From NCBI RefSeq assembly GCF_002866925.1, contig NZ_PKUQ01000022.1, positions 164,401-228,400 of the forward strand: DNA of 64,000 nt, given 5' to 3'. This DNA is from Cohaesibacter celericrescens (GTDB lineage: Bacteria > Pseudomonadota > Alphaproteobacteria > Rhizobiales > Cohaesibacteraceae). Position numbers and translations under genes: made by a program. Below, piece by piece: positions 25,116 to 32,479 of the stretch. The number at the start of each line of letters is the position of its first letter. The first letter of the stretch is position 1. The notes beneath the pieces are model-generated. The model worked only from the letters and a program-made list of their open reading frames with translations. It was not told the DNA's origin and ran no database searches.

Positions 25116-25146
25116 CTGAGGCCAATCTCAGATCGGTTGATAAGTC
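25116..25146 (-). promoter_or_regulatory. Late-unit motif, copy 4, with hairpin (upstream of terS)
   Basis: Motif GACTTATCAACCGATC (minus, 25146-25131) followed by CTGAG-ATTGGC-CTCAG (25131-25116) and then the terS start. It heads the head/tail operon, the expected place for late-gene control. Confidence 0.55.
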
Positions 25147-25197
25147 GTGCACTCGAACTCTTGACAGCGCTCTTATGGCTCATGCTATGCGCTGGCT

Positions 25198-25491
25198 ATG
25201 CAACAAACTCTCGAACCGATCGACGCATCAACACTTGGCCACATGATCGACAATGGCGATCAGCTTTATATTGTCTGCATGAATGGCCCCTGCAGTCATG
25301 GCGCTGAAATTATTGTTGCCTGGCTTGTCGACCTACTAGGCCGGAATCATTCGTCATTGGAAAGAGACCTTATATCAGGCCTCAAACGCCATCACCGCCG
25401 CTTTCGCTGCAAACGCTGCAACGGATACAAAATTTCATTCCGCCGCGTGTCAGGCTGTTACACTGGCTACGCAAGCCTAAATACAAAATGA
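25198..25491 (+). CDS. Hypothetical Cys-rich small protein (possible zinc ribbon)
   Basis: 97 residues on the plus strand between terS and the HNH gene. Cys appear as CMNGPC near residue 30 and RCKRCNGYK near residue 72, with SGCYTGYAS at the C-terminus; this could bind zinc. Basic centre (LKRHHRRFRCKRC) suggests nucleic-acid contact. A TTGACA at 25161-25166 may be part of its promoter. Not recognised; opposite orientation marks it as accessory. Confidence 0.5.
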   Translation: MQQTLEPIDASTLGHMIDNGDQLYIVCMNGPCSHGAEIIVAWLVDLLGRNHSSLERDLISGLKRHHRRFRCKRCNGYKISFRRVSGCYTGYASLNTK

Positions 25492-25621
25492 ATTATTCCT
25501 TCTATCTTACTGAATTGGCTTTAGTAAATGGGTTTTTCCTTTTGAATTCCCACCTCGTAAAAATGCTTCCTCCCCGCCGGTCCCGATGGTTTGGGTGGTA
25601 GAGATTTAGGCCCCCCTCCCT

Positions 25622-26005
25622 TTAGAAACTGACGTCGATTTCGGGCTCAAACGTTCGGCTTTGCACTTCGCCGCGTGCTTCCATGCGTTGTTTGTCTCGG
25701 TTGTGGTGCGTGGCGCATAGGCTTTGGGTGTTGGCGTAGCTGTAGAATAATTCCCGATCGCCTTTGTGTGGCACGACATGGTCAACAATCTCAGCCGCCT
25801 TTGTTACACCATCAGCCAGACACATCACGCACAGTGGATCCGCAGCCAACCGCCGCGCCCGAATCCGCTTCCAGGCGACCAGCTTGTACCAGTTGCGCCA
25901 TGGGTGACGCTTGCGCCGGTCCTTGTCGTGATCCTTGTTGCGATCGGCTGACACAGCTTGCCTTGGTGCCCATGGTGCCTTGAATGTCTTTGGTGCTGTT
26001 GGCAT
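25622..26005 (-). CDS. HNH endonuclease
   Basis: 127 residues. CVMCLADGVTKAAEIVDHVVPHKGD followed by LCATHHNRDKQ is a canonical HNH with two zinc-binding CxxC/CxxH pairs and catalytic His in DHVVP. In HK97-like phages an HNH protein encoded next to terminase stimulates specific TerL cleavage at cos ends; the position here, 0.5 kb before terS, fits that role. The N-terminus is very basic (KDHDKDRRKRHPWRNWYK). Confidence 0.9.
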   Translation of the reverse strand: MPTAPKTFKAPWAPRQAVSADRNKDHDKDRRKRHPWRNWYKLVAWKRIRARRLAADPLCVMCLADGVTKAAEIVDHVVPHKGDRELFYSYANTQSLCATHHNRDKQRMEARGEVQSRTFEPEIDVSF

Positions 26006-26008
26006 GGT

Positions 26009-26917
26009 CTAGCCCCTTTTCCTGTCTTGCCCGCCCTGCGATCTCTGGCCTTGCGCTGGCGTTGCTGGTGGCCACTCGCTGTCAAACCACCACCCAGATT
26101 GGAACAAACCAGTCTCGGGGTTCTTGCGGTCCATGGCGCTGTAGGACTTGCCGCTGTGCTTCCTCCAAGCCTCCCACTGAGGCGAGTATTGCTCAACAAA
26201 AACCTTCTGCCGTTCGGGTGGAGCTGGCGTGCCGTTCTTGGCCCTCGATCGTCGATCGGTCCCCACAGCTCGCGGATTGGTCCCCATCTGCCGTGCCGTC
26301 TTGCCAAAGCTGGCTGGCGTCAGGCCGTGCGCCTTCATCGCAGCTGCTCGATCAGGTGGCCTCATGGCCATCAGGTCGTCAAAGCTCGGCGGCTCAGTTT
26401 GCGGTTCGTTCCGCTGCTCGTGGGGTTGGGGTTTGTATATATAATTATTTATTTTATTATTATTACTTGTTAGGTGCGGATTTGCCGACTCCGGCTTTTC
26501 CGGCTCCGGGTTTGCCGTATCCGGCTTTCCCGACTCCGGCTTTTCAGGGCGTGGCTCATCTGGCGCACGCTCTTCCCGCTCAATCTCGCCCACAGCACTG
26601 GCCTCTTCAGCGGCGACAGGACAGTCATAAACGCAGAATTTCGTCTTCTCGAATGACTTGGTGTCCGCATTGCGCTGCCGTTCACGCACGATATAGCCGC
26701 ACCCTTCCAGCTCTTTCAGGATCTTGAGCAGCTTGTCGCGCCCTATGCCAAACTGCTTGCGCAACTGCATTTGCGACACGATCCAGTTTGCCGGTCGCGA
26801 AATAAGATAGGTCAACAGCCCCAGCGCCTCCATGCCAAGACCAGCCTCAAAGATCTCGTTGCGCACCACGGTATAGTTGCTGCTTGGCGCTGACCGGTGA
26901 ATGAGTATGTCGCTCAT
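26009..26917 (-). CDS. Replication/regulatory protein with N-terminal winged helix (O-like)
   Basis: 302 residues. Residues 1-95 (NYTVVRNEIFEAGLGMEALGL, then MQLRKQFGIGRDKLLKILKELEGCGYI) form a winged-helix domain like phage replication-initiation and helix-turn-helix 36-type proteins. The middle is an imperfect Pro/Glu/Lys/Asn repeat (EKPESGKPDTANPEPEKPES) ending in an Asn-rich stretch. The C-terminal region holds WEAWRKHSGKSYSAMDRK and GWWFDSEWPP, which recur in phage replication proteins. Probable origin-binding initiator. It overlaps the upstream 87-residue gene by 4 bases. Confidence 0.7.
   Translation of the reverse strand: MSDILIHRSAPSSNYTVVRNEIFEAGLGMEALGLLTYLISRPANWIVSQMQLRKQFGIGRDKLLKILKELEGCGYIVRERQRNADTKSFEKTKFCVYDCPVAAEEASAVGEIEREERAPDEPRPEKPESGKPDTANPEPEKPESANPHLTSNNNKINNYIYKPQPHEQRNEPQTEPPSFDDLMAMRPPDRAAAMKAHGLTPASFGKTARQMGTNPRAVGTDRRSRAKNGTPAPPERQKVFVEQYSPQWEAWRKHSGKSYSAMDRKNPETGLFQSGWWFDSEWPPATPAQGQRSQGGQDRKRG
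26478..26547. repeat. Imperfect tandem repeat inside the replication gene
   Basis: The block TCCGGCTTT(T/C)CCG recurs about every 18-36 bases and encodes the EKPES/GKPD/EPEKPES segment. Repeats inside an initiator gene can be iterons (as lambda O sites lie in gene O), so this is a candidate replication origin. Confidence 0.5.
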
Positions 26918-27177
26918 GCGCTCAACTCCTCACGTCTCAGTTCTGAGAGCTTTTTGTGGGCGTTGGCGGTCATTGCTTCCGCTTTGGCTTGATGGTCGCT
27001 CAGGATGGACAGCAGGCTGATTAGCGCCCGTCCTTCCTCGCCTGAAGGTCCGCCATCATTGGCGATGAATTGCATGGCGAAAATCAGCGCACGCTGTTCG
27101 TCCAGTGCAACATCGATATTTTCTAGGGAAAGCGACAGAGCGCACAAGCGCCCTTGTCGGTGTCGTTGGTCGGTCAT
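26914..27177 (-). CDS. Small helical phage protein (87 aa), early operon
   Basis: From MTDQRHRQGRLCAL to LSELRREELSA; mostly helical (ALIFAMQFIANDGGPSGEEG, then a final Ala/Lys/Glu helix). Not recognised. The ATG at 27175-27177 is the first start in a much longer open frame whose upstream part is antisense to other genes and not coding. It overlaps the replication gene by ATGA, so the two are co-translated. Confidence 0.65.
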   Translation of the reverse strand: MTDQRHRQGRLCALSLSLENIDVALDEQRALIFAMQFIANDGGPSGEEGRALISLLSILSDHQAKAEAMTANAHKKLSELRREELSA

Positions 27178-27233
27178 CTCAAAGCCTCTTACATGGCAGT
27201 TGAAAAACCACTGCAAGCAAGCTTTTGAGACCC

Positions 27234-27405
27234 ACTGGCAGCGGGGGCTCAAAACCCGTGTAAGACGGGCGGGATTATTTCCGGCAAGCCGGTATTGTAT
27301 TCTCCGCACCCCCGCCATAGGGAAATGCGCTCGGAAACCGGGCGCAAAAATACCGCTGGCTGACGGGTGCGGTGTCCGCTTACAAGAGTTTTGAGCTCCG
27401 TCAGC
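27234..27405. ncRNA. Structured inverted-repeat element (candidate RNA or cis-regulatory site)
   Basis: Two arms of about 30 bases are inverted copies: GGGCTCAAAACCCGTGTAAG on plus at 27246-27265 and GAGCTCAAAACTCTTGTAAG on minus at 27396-27377. Between them are further small stems: CCCGT-GTAAG-ACGGG, CCGG-CAAG-CCGG, GCTCGG-AAA-CCGGGC, and CCGCACCC facing GGGTGCGG. No ORF lies here. It occupies the gap between the early minus operon and the plus-strand cassette. Not a riboswitch class I recognise. Confidence 0.5.
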
Positions 27406-27483
27406 AAAGATGCTCTGATTTGTTTGGATTGTCAAATAGGGTGGATTGACTCCACTACTACCTATCGTGAACGATGAGAATAA

Positions 27484-28890
27484 ATGCAATCTCAATATAA
27501 ACAAATTAGGCCGAGTTTCATGATTAGCTCCAAACTCCTCCCAAATGCGCAGGATCTCGAACAAGTACAATCCGATCGCGACACTTGGATTGAATACCTT
27601 GGGAATATGAGAGCAGAAGATGCAAACTGGCGTCCTGTGCTTGCAGGTGCTGAATTTATTGATCAAGTATTTAGAAGGTATGATTTCAGGAACGCAAATC
27701 TCATCGGGGCCAATTTCGAAGGTGCAACCCTTACCCAAAGCCGTTTTAACGATGCAAACTTGGAAAATGCCAATTTTAGAAATGCCGATCTTAAAGGTGT
27801 CAATTTTGAGGGAGCAAACCTGAGAACCGCAGATCTTAGAGGCGCAGTTGACTACGAAGAAGTTAGTTTCTCCAACACCATTTTGACTGGAGCTAAACTG
27901 CCAGGTCATTTGCAACCCGACAATGAACTGTTCAAAGGAGCAATATTCGAAGATCTGGGCGAAACTCACGGCCTCGAATTCATGAAACCGAACTGGAAGC
28001 GGATCATGGAGGAAGAGCCTAATTATGAAGAAGACCTTGGCCTTGCAGCTATCAAACACAGCGCAAACCCAAACGAGAATCAAGGTATGGCTGGAAATGA
28101 GGAGCACGAGGATCGCGTCAAATCCCTTGAAGACCTTCTGGCTCAAGTCGATGACAAAATAGTCTTGCTCGAAAGCGTTTTTAAAAAAGCCGATACTAGG
28201 CTTTCGCGCTCGGAAACGACCCAAAGAAGCTTCGAGCAAACAGTCTCTAAAGCTAATCAATTGACTTCCGATTTCGAAGCCACACATGCTGAAATTGAAC
28301 ACATTATTGAAGGCGCAAAGAGTAAGGCATCCGACAGTTTTCTCGCGACCATGCGCCCCGAGCTCGATGCAGCAAAGGCAGAAGTCAAAGTCGACGGAAT
28401 CATGGGAACCGCACATGAAGCTTGGGCAAGAAAGCAGAGAAACCATTGGGTAGCTTTTGGCATTGGAGCCTTTGTATTTATTGCTTCCATCCTCACATTG
28501 CTGATTGTCGGAGTAAGATTCGAGGATGCAATTGCAGAATTTGTTCGAGCAATGAGCGTTGTTGAAGTCCCAAGCAATAATGCGCAAACCACTTCTATGA
28601 CTTCGATATTCGGACGGCTCGCTGCTATCACAATTCCAGTCGCAGCAATCGCTTGGATCCTCCGGTTGATTTCCAGATTTACCTTGCAAAATCTCACTTT
28701 GGCCAATGATGCGGGACAACGCAAAATTTGCATTGATACCTACGCAAAACTCGTTGGCACAGAAGGAGCTCTTGACGAAAAAGACAGAGCCATAATGCTG
28801 AATTCTATTTTCCGCCCTCTTCCGGGTTCTCAACAAGAGGATATCAGTCCGCCGAACCTGCTGGATTTGGTCAGCAGAAAGGGCGATTAA
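27484..28890 (+). CDS. Pentapeptide-repeat protein with coiled coil and two transmembrane helices
   Basis: 468 residues. Residues about 50-150 hold some 14 pentapeptide repeats of the A(N/D)LxxxxF type (NANLIGANFEGATLTQSRFN, NADLKGVNFEGANL). A charged coiled coil follows (about 205-300), then two membrane helices (about 325-348 and 385-405) and a cytoplasmic C-terminal segment (QRKICIDTYAKLVGTEGALD, then IMLNSIFRPLP) resembling the end of a widespread unnamed membrane module (DUF6161-like; from memory). It starts a plus-strand operon inside minus-strand phage genes; the next gene starts 3 bases after its stop. Function unknown; lysogen-expressed defence or exclusion is a reasonable guess. Confidence 0.75.
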   Translation: MQSQYKQIRPSFMISSKLLPNAQDLEQVQSDRDTWIEYLGNMRAEDANWRPVLAGAEFIDQVFRRYDFRNANLIGANFEGATLTQSRFNDANLENANFRNADLKGVNFEGANLRTADLRGAVDYEEVSFSNTILTGAKLPGHLQPDNELFKGAIFEDLGETHGLEFMKPNWKRIMEEEPNYEEDLGLAAIKHSANPNENQGMAGNEEHEDRVKSLEDLLAQVDDKIVLLESVFKKADTRLSRSETTQRSFEQTVSKANQLTSDFEATHAEIEHIIEGAKSKASDSFLATMRPELDAAKAEVKVDGIMGTAHEAWARKQRNHWVAFGIGAFVFIASILTLLIVGVRFEDAIAEFVRAMSVVEVPSNNAQTTSMTSIFGRLAAITIPVAAIAWILRLISRFTLQNLTLANDAGQRKICIDTYAKLVGTEGALDEKDRAIMLNSIFRPLPGSQQEDISPPNLLDLVSRKGD

Positions 28891-28893
28891 GCT

Positions 28894-29577
28894 ATGTTCA
28901 AAAGCTCCAACATCCTTGCCTTCAGCTTCGGCGCTGGCGTGACTGTTCTGTTGATGCTTTTCATCGGCTATCAGATCGACGGAGACACGGGCCTCTGCAC
29001 GCTCGAAGCGGCAGGCAACGCCGCCGAGACCCCAGCCACCTGCTTCCGCTCGTGGCTCGGCGCTCTGAGTGGTTGGGTGGCTGCAATTTCCGCTTTTGCA
29101 ATCGGTTGGCCAACATTGAAATGGCTTCGTTTTCAAGCCCAATTGCCTGAATTTCAGAAGGAAATTGATCAGATATCCAAAAGCATTGAAGCACTGCAAG
29201 AAGGAGCAGGCGCATTTGACAACGTTGCTTTTCCCGTGTCCCAAAGAGATGATGAAATCGTTCAAGATATCAAACAATACAACAGAAAAGCAGCCAGCGC
29301 GTTTCTCGACAAATGCGTTGCAGTGCCCAATATTCCAGAGATAGACGCGATCAGAAGCGAATTTCGCGAGTTCTTTAAGCCAGTGCGCCTTAGAATAGTG
29401 AAAGAGATGAGAAACTATTTGAACGAACACCAAAACCGAAATCAACTCATCAAACAAGAAGAGCTGTTTGATGAAGTTGAAGAAAAATTTGCCAGTTTTT
29501 ATGACCAACGGTATAAAACCTTGATTAACCGTAGAAAAGAGCTGAATTCTCATATTTCCAATCACAGACTCCGATGA
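28894..29577 (+). CDS. Membrane protein with two N-terminal helices and cytoplasmic coiled coil
   Basis: 227 residues, not recognised. Transmembrane helices at about 8-27 and 52-72 enclose a short loop with Cys at both ends (GLCTLEAAGN, PATCFRSW), which may form a disulfide if the loop is periplasmic. The rest is a charged helical domain (about 75-227). The first about 75 codons are GC-rich while the rest is AT-rich, suggesting a mosaic gene. It starts 3 bases after the first cassette gene. Probable partner of the flanking pentapeptide proteins. Confidence 0.7.
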   Translation: MFKSSNILAFSFGAGVTVLLMLFIGYQIDGDTGLCTLEAAGNAAETPATCFRSWLGALSGWVAAISAFAIGWPTLKWLRFQAQLPEFQKEIDQISKSIEALQEGAGAFDNVAFPVSQRDDEIVQDIKQYNRKAASAFLDKCVAVPNIPEIDAIRSEFREFFKPVRLRIVKEMRNYLNEHQNRNQLIKQEELFDEVEEKFASFYDQRYKTLINRRKELNSHISNHRLR

Positions 29578-29597
29578 TTGGCCGAAAACTATATTCA

Positions 29598-29720
29598 TCA
29601 CGCCACCTCCCGCTCTGTCAGTGGACAGTAATAACCAGAAGTTGCTTTTGGAGCTGTGTTATCGTTTGCTGCTACCTGTTTGAAATCAGCAAGAGTGAGC
29701 TCATGGAATCGCGCGACAAA
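29598..29720 (-). pseudogene. Possible 3' remnant of a minus-strand phage gene
   Basis: Read on minus, this gap encodes RFHELTLADFKQVAANDNTA and then SGYYCPLTEREVA before a TGA at 29598-29600. The ANDN motif is common in alphaproteobacterial phage proteins, and the text looks more like real protein than the plus-strand reading. No start codon is available. Weak case. Confidence 0.25.
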
Positions 29721-30563
29721 GCAGCCGTCTGGATCGTTGGCATCATCACATTCGGTATCGTGCTGATAAATTTCTTCTTCGCGCTTGAAACAGCCAGCAC
29801 GAATAACGGATTCGAAAGCTTCTACTTTCTCGCCACTCCGATTGTGACGGCCGCAGCCGCAGGCGGAGCCATCTACTATGCGTTGAAAGTGAGAGACGGA
29901 AATCTGCTGATCCAGGATCAGGTTCAAATTGCCCGAGAAGGTCAGCTGGCTGAAAGATATGCAAAAGCGGCAGAGATGTTGTCTAGCGGACAGCGCGGCG
30001 AACTTCGGGAAGCTGGCATTTTGTTGCTCAAGGCTCTCGTAGTCTCCGATCAAAGCGGTAACTACTATTTTCCTGCACAAGACCTCCTGTGTACTTTCAT
30101 TCGGTCGAGAAGCAGATCGCTTAGCAATCAAAAATCCGTATCGAGTAGTCTGAAAGCGGCAATTAGAACCTTCTCTTTTCTCAGAACAGAAATTGGCCTC
30201 AAGCATGAAAAGGCTAACGAATGGAGGCCACAGCTCGGAGACGCCAATTTCAGGAAATTTACCGAGCAGAGAATTGCCATAAACTTCAAGAACGCAGATT
30301 TGTTTAACAGCAACTTTATGCTTTCTAGGTTCAAAGCCGCAAATTTTGAGAATGCCAATCTCAGCGGTGCAAATTTGGCAGGTAGCCGGTTCACCCAATC
30401 TAATTTCGCTGGTGCCAAATTGACCGATACGAACCTTGAAAGCGTCGTTGTTGATCAAGCGACATTGGAGACAATTGATCTCGACGAAAGAAAATGGACA
30501 GCAAGCTTTAAGGGTGATCACTTCCGTATTGAACATGCACAGCCTAAGCAAGCTTCCGAGTAA
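29703..30563 (+). CDS. Second pentapeptide-repeat membrane protein of the cassette
   Basis: 286 residues from MESRDKAAVWIVG: two transmembrane helices (about 8-28 and 38-58), a linker (QDQVQIAREGQLAERYAKAAEMLSS style, as in known membrane pentapeptide proteins that continue ERF.KA.E.L), a helical segment, then about 10 pentapeptide repeats (residues about 185-255; ANFENANLSGANLAGSRF). A longer start at 29574 would overlap the previous stop as ATGA, but its 43 extra residues look non-coding. The repeats are C-terminal, whereas they are N-terminal in the first cassette gene. Function unknown. Confidence 0.72.
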   Translation: MESRDKAAVWIVGIITFGIVLINFFFALETASTNNGFESFYFLATPIVTAAAAGGAIYYALKVRDGNLLIQDQVQIAREGQLAERYAKAAEMLSSGQRGELREAGILLLKALVVSDQSGNYYFPAQDLLCTFIRSRSRSLSNQKSVSSSLKAAIRTFSFLRTEIGLKHEKANEWRPQLGDANFRKFTEQRIAINFKNADLFNSNFMLSRFKAANFENANLSGANLAGSRFTQSNFAGAKLTDTNLESVVVDQATLETIDLDERKWTASFKGDHFRIEHAQPKQASE

Positions 30564-30573
30564 CCCCATCCCC

Positions 30574-31392
30574 CTACTCCGCCGCAAACAGCGTCGTGAA
30601 ACGCTCGCCCAACCGCGCCATGCCCTTTGACGTGATCCGCACTTGTTCGGTGATCCTGCAATTGCCGTCCGCTGTGGTGACTTCATTGACCCGATGATCC
30701 AGCAGGCCTTGCTGGACCTTCGCGGCATAGCCGATCCAGTGGCCGTTGCCAGCACGGCGATAAATCCAGCGCATGGCTTGAAGCTCGCTAAACAGGTCTT
30801 TTGGTCGTTTGTTCAGCGCCTTGGCCGCATCGCTGATGCACAACGTGCCGCCAGCTCGGGTTAGACGTTCATAAGACGCTGCCAGCGGCTTCAGCTCGCC
30901 ATTCTCGGCTTGCAAGGCAAGCACCTTTTCGACATTGTCCAGCAGCAATGCCCGCAGCTGTGCAGGATCGTTCAGCGCCACCACAGGACTGGTGTTTTGC
31001 TCTTCTAATTGCTGCCAGCGTTTGATCACTTTGTAGCGAAGATCTGCACGGTAGCCGGTAACCAGTGTAACAGTCAGATCCTTGTTTAGTTGAAATTCAG
31101 TGACGTACCCTCGTTTATCACGTGCCCATTTAAAGCCCCGAGTAGGATAAACCCGATTGGGATCATCTCCGAAGATGGCTCCCATGATACTATCTGCATT
31201 CTCTCGAATATACTCAGAATGCCTATTCCGATATTGCTCGGGAACAATCTTTTCAAGATCTTTACCACCGAAAATGTCGATCAGCATTTTTCGAATGTCT
31301 CTCAATACATGGGGATGCTTTTTACCGCACAGCTCGGCAATCTCCACGCTCGTCATTGTCATTTCGTTTGAAAAGTTCACCAGATCAGTCAT
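30574..31392 (-). CDS. Phage antirepressor, Rha/pRha domain plus C-terminal KilA-C-like domain
   Basis: 272 residues. The N-terminal about 100 residues (MTMTSVEIAELCGKKHPHVLRDIRKML, then GYVTEFQLNKDLTVTLVTGY, RYKVIKRWQQLEEQ) are the Rha regulatory domain. The C-terminal half (ALQAENGELKPLAASYERL, ISDAAKALNKRPKDLFSELQAMRWIYRR, RITSKGMARLGERF) is the antirepressor/KilA-C domain. Such proteins counteract a CI-type repressor or shift to lytic growth. It lies in the early minus-strand operon and converges with the pentapeptide cassette. Confidence 0.88.
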   Translation of the reverse strand: MTDLVNFSNEMTMTSVEIAELCGKKHPHVLRDIRKMLIDIFGGKDLEKIVPEQYRNRHSEYIRENADSIMGAIFGDDPNRVYPTRGFKWARDKRGYVTEFQLNKDLTVTLVTGYRADLRYKVIKRWQQLEEQNTSPVVALNDPAQLRALLLDNVEKVLALQAENGELKPLAASYERLTRAGGTLCISDAAKALNKRPKDLFSELQAMRWIYRRAGNGHWIGYAAKVQQGLLDHRVNEVTTADGNCRITEQVRITSKGMARLGERFTTLFAAE

Positions 31393-31618
31393 TGCTCGCC
31401 CTTTCCTCTGTTGGCAAAATCTCGTTCAGCCGGTCGCGCAGCTCGATTGCTTCATGCAGGAACAGATTGCGCTCGCGCCAGTTTTTGGCCGTCCACGGCC
31501 CCGCCATGCTGACCACTGGCGCATTCAGCCCACGCGCCTCGACAAGACCCACGCGAATGCGCCGCGTTTCGAGCCGCTCAACAGATGGCCGATAGGATTT
31601 TTGTCTTGGTTTCAGCAT
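31385..31618 (-). CDS. Small basic early protein (77 aa)
   Basis: Not recognised. Very basic N-terminus (MLKPRQKSYRPSVERLETRR) and a helical C-terminus (NLFLHEAIELRDRLNEILP). It overlaps the neighbouring genes by 8 and 7 bases on the two sides, which supports real translation. Possible DNA-binding accessory of the early operon. Confidence 0.55.
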   Translation of the reverse strand: MLKPRQKSYRPSVERLETRRIRVGLVEARGLNAPVVSMAGPWTAKNWRERNLFLHEAIELRDRLNEILPTEERASND

Positions 31619-31872
31619 GGCGCACGCTCACCGCTTCGCCCCTCAATCGCACACTGTGCGACATGGTCGATAAAGGCCCCGCTGGTTTGATAGTCAGCAA
31701 ACAACAGCGACACCATGGCCCGATTGCCAAGGCCGCTTTGCGTGTGCGTGATCAGAACCTTGCGCCCCAGCGTGCCCACAATGCGCGGCTCGACAAACCG
31801 GCCAAACACAGCCAGCCCACAGACGATGCAAGCACATTCATAATGGGCCGTTGGCCAAAGGGTTTTGGTCAT
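31612..31872 (-). CDS. Small Cys-containing early protein (86 aa)
   Basis: Not recognised. CACIVCGLAVFGRFVEP near the N-terminus has a closely spaced Cys pair that could be half of a zinc site; further Cys at CAIEG and the C-terminus. The middle (VLITHTQSGLGNRAMVSLLFADYQ) looks like a folded alpha/beta domain. It overlaps the downstream 77-residue gene by 7 bases. Confidence 0.5.
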   Translation of the reverse strand: MTKTLWPTAHYECACIVCGLAVFGRFVEPRIVGTLGRKVLITHTQSGLGNRAMVSLLFADYQTSGAFIDHVAQCAIEGRSGERAPC

Positions 31873-31885
31873 TGCACCGCCCCCC

Positions 31886-32479
31886 TCACACGATCACGGC
31901 CAAACGATCTTTCAGCCCTTCACCGTTACCGGCCAGCGCCCAAAGATCGATGATCACATGTTCCAGATTGTCCAGTTCTGCCTCTAGTGCAGGGCTGGCC
32001 AACCGCTTGGCCGCCACACTGTTGACCGAGTGCCGCACGCTGGCATGAGAGCGATTGAACGCCCGCCCCACGGCCATGGTTGAAAAGCTGCCATTCTCCA
32101 CCGCGATATGCTGGCAAATGTGCCGCACACCAGCAGGCTCCAGCGTGTTGCGCGTGTTGGTAAACACCTCTTCAGGCCGCAAAAAATAGCGGCTGGCCAC
32201 CGCGTGCGCCGTAATCAGGCAATAGGCGAAACAGCGCATGTCCTTGTCCGACGGGTTCACGCCAATGTCTCTGGCCGCGCTGATGAAGTCTGCCAAGCTG
32301 TAAGACCGCCGTAAGCCAAGCTGGCGCTCTGCCCGCATGGCCAGCAATCCATAAGGGTCCGCAGAACAAGTACGCGGCCCCTGCTCGCCCCGCTTTTTGG
32401 GCGCACGAACCACCGGCACATGGGCCAGAAAGTCCGGCCCGAACCCCAAAGCATCAAAGGAAAGCTGCAGTTCAGTCAT
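31886..32479 (-). CDS. DnaA-domain-IV-like helix-turn-helix protein
   Basis: 197 residues. The segment MAVGRAFNRSHASVRHSVNSV (about 145-165) has the spacing of the DnaA domain IV signature (GRAF.gRdHSTV.HA), and the region before it (VFTNTRNTLEPAGVRHICQHIAVENGSFS) corresponds to the preceding helices. No ATPase domain is present. DnaA-domain-IV-only proteins in phages bind DnaA-box-like sites and regulate replication or transcription. The start at 32479 overlaps the stop of the upstream gene by 8 bases. Confidence 0.72.
   Translation of the reverse strand: MTELQLSFDALGFGPDFLAHVPVVRAPKKRGEQGPRTCSADPYGLLAMRAERQLGLRRSYSLADFISAARDIGVNPSDKDMRCFAYCLITAHAVASRYFLRPEEVFTNTRNTLEPAGVRHICQHIAVENGSFSTMAVGRAFNRSHASVRHSVNSVAAKRLASPALEAELDNLEHVIIDLWALAGNGEGLKDRLAVIV

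Noticed and set aside
27234..27405. Cobalamin riboswitch reading of the structured element
   Set aside because: CCACTGG and GGGAAA fragments recall the B12 box, but order and spacing do not fit, and no B12 gene follows.
27178..29601. Very long minus-strand open frame (about 800 codons) opposite the pentapeptide cassette
   Set aside because: It is antisense to the first two cassette genes; low stop frequency follows from their codon pattern. Its amino-acid text is Cys/Phe/Ser-rich and not protein-like. Only its last 87 codons (26914-27177) are a credible gene.
29721..30755. Long minus-strand open frame opposite the third cassette gene
   Set aside because: Antisense shadow of the pentapeptide repeats; no start, motif or ribosome site.
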